Of a DNA stretch of 5,561 bases, positions 5,520 to 5,561 are shown piece by piece (the first letter of the stretch is position 1; each line of letters opens with the position of its first letter). The notes beneath the pieces are model-generated. The model worked only from the letters and a program-made list of their open reading frames with translations, searched no databases and was not told the DNA's origin. The position numbers were made by a program, and so were the translations under genes. The stretch comes from an uncultured Acetatifactor sp. (GTDB lineage Bacteria; Bacillota; Clostridia; Lachnospirales; Lachnospiraceae). Location: positions 1-5,561 of the forward strand of contig CANRZC010000176.1 of the NCBI GenBank assembly GCA_947644185.1, given 5' to 3'.

Positions 5520-5561
5520 TAGTGGGATGATTAAGATTTTTTTAATGATATTATTTTGCTT

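Noticed and set aside
5521..5561. AT-rich end with short inverted words (ATTAA/TTAAT) as a possible VanR-type site or terminator
   Set aside because: The repeats are only five bases, the sequence is almost all A and T, and no known VanR site pattern could be matched.

Overview
This window looks like chromosomal DNA from an anaerobic Firmicute, probably a gut-type member of the Clostridia. The reasons are the peroxide-defence genes typical of obligate anaerobes (PerR, a rubrerythrin with an N-terminal rubredoxin domain, and a rubredoxin), strong AGGAGG-like ribosome binding sites, AT-rich gene gaps beside coding DNA of roughly balanced base composition, and Van-type cell-wall genes. No mobile element, tRNA, rRNA or CRISPR array was seen.

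Layout. The left end (1-435, + strand) holds the last 144 codons of an ABC/AAA-type ATPase whose start lies outside the window. It converges on a minus-strand block, and a 10-bp hairpin at 441-485 separates the two. Everything to the right is on the minus strand. Read in the direction of transcription (right to left), the order is: a VanG-type D-Ala-D-Ser ligase (5446-4394), a VanT-type membrane serine racemase (4379-1818), PerR (1703-1281), rubrerythrin (1236-697) and a 57-residue rubredoxin (661-488).

The ligase and VanT genes are 14 bases apart and surely co-transcribed. VanT would convert L-Ser to D-Ser, and the ligase would join it to D-Ala to make the D-Ala-D-Ser end of peptidoglycan precursors that bind vancomycin weakly. 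The vanXY dipeptidase gene that lies between these two in the classical vanG operon is absent here. VanT is about 150 residues longer than usual, mainly because of a disordered-looking linker in which 34 of 68 residues are acidic.

PerR, rubrerythrin and rubredoxin form a second unit with short gaps. It has a near-consensus promoter (TTGACT-16-TATAAT) and a 6-1-6 palindrome at the expected transcription start, which fits self-repression by PerR and release under peroxide. Rubredoxin would carry electrons to rubrerythrin, which reduces peroxide (and possibly oxygen) to water. No clear terminator separates vanT from perR, so read-through from the van genes into the peroxide genes is possible.

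The function calls for PerR, rubrerythrin, rubredoxin, VanT and the ligase rest on motifs read directly from the translations. Comparisons with known VanG, VanT and Alr proteins are from memory, not from a search.
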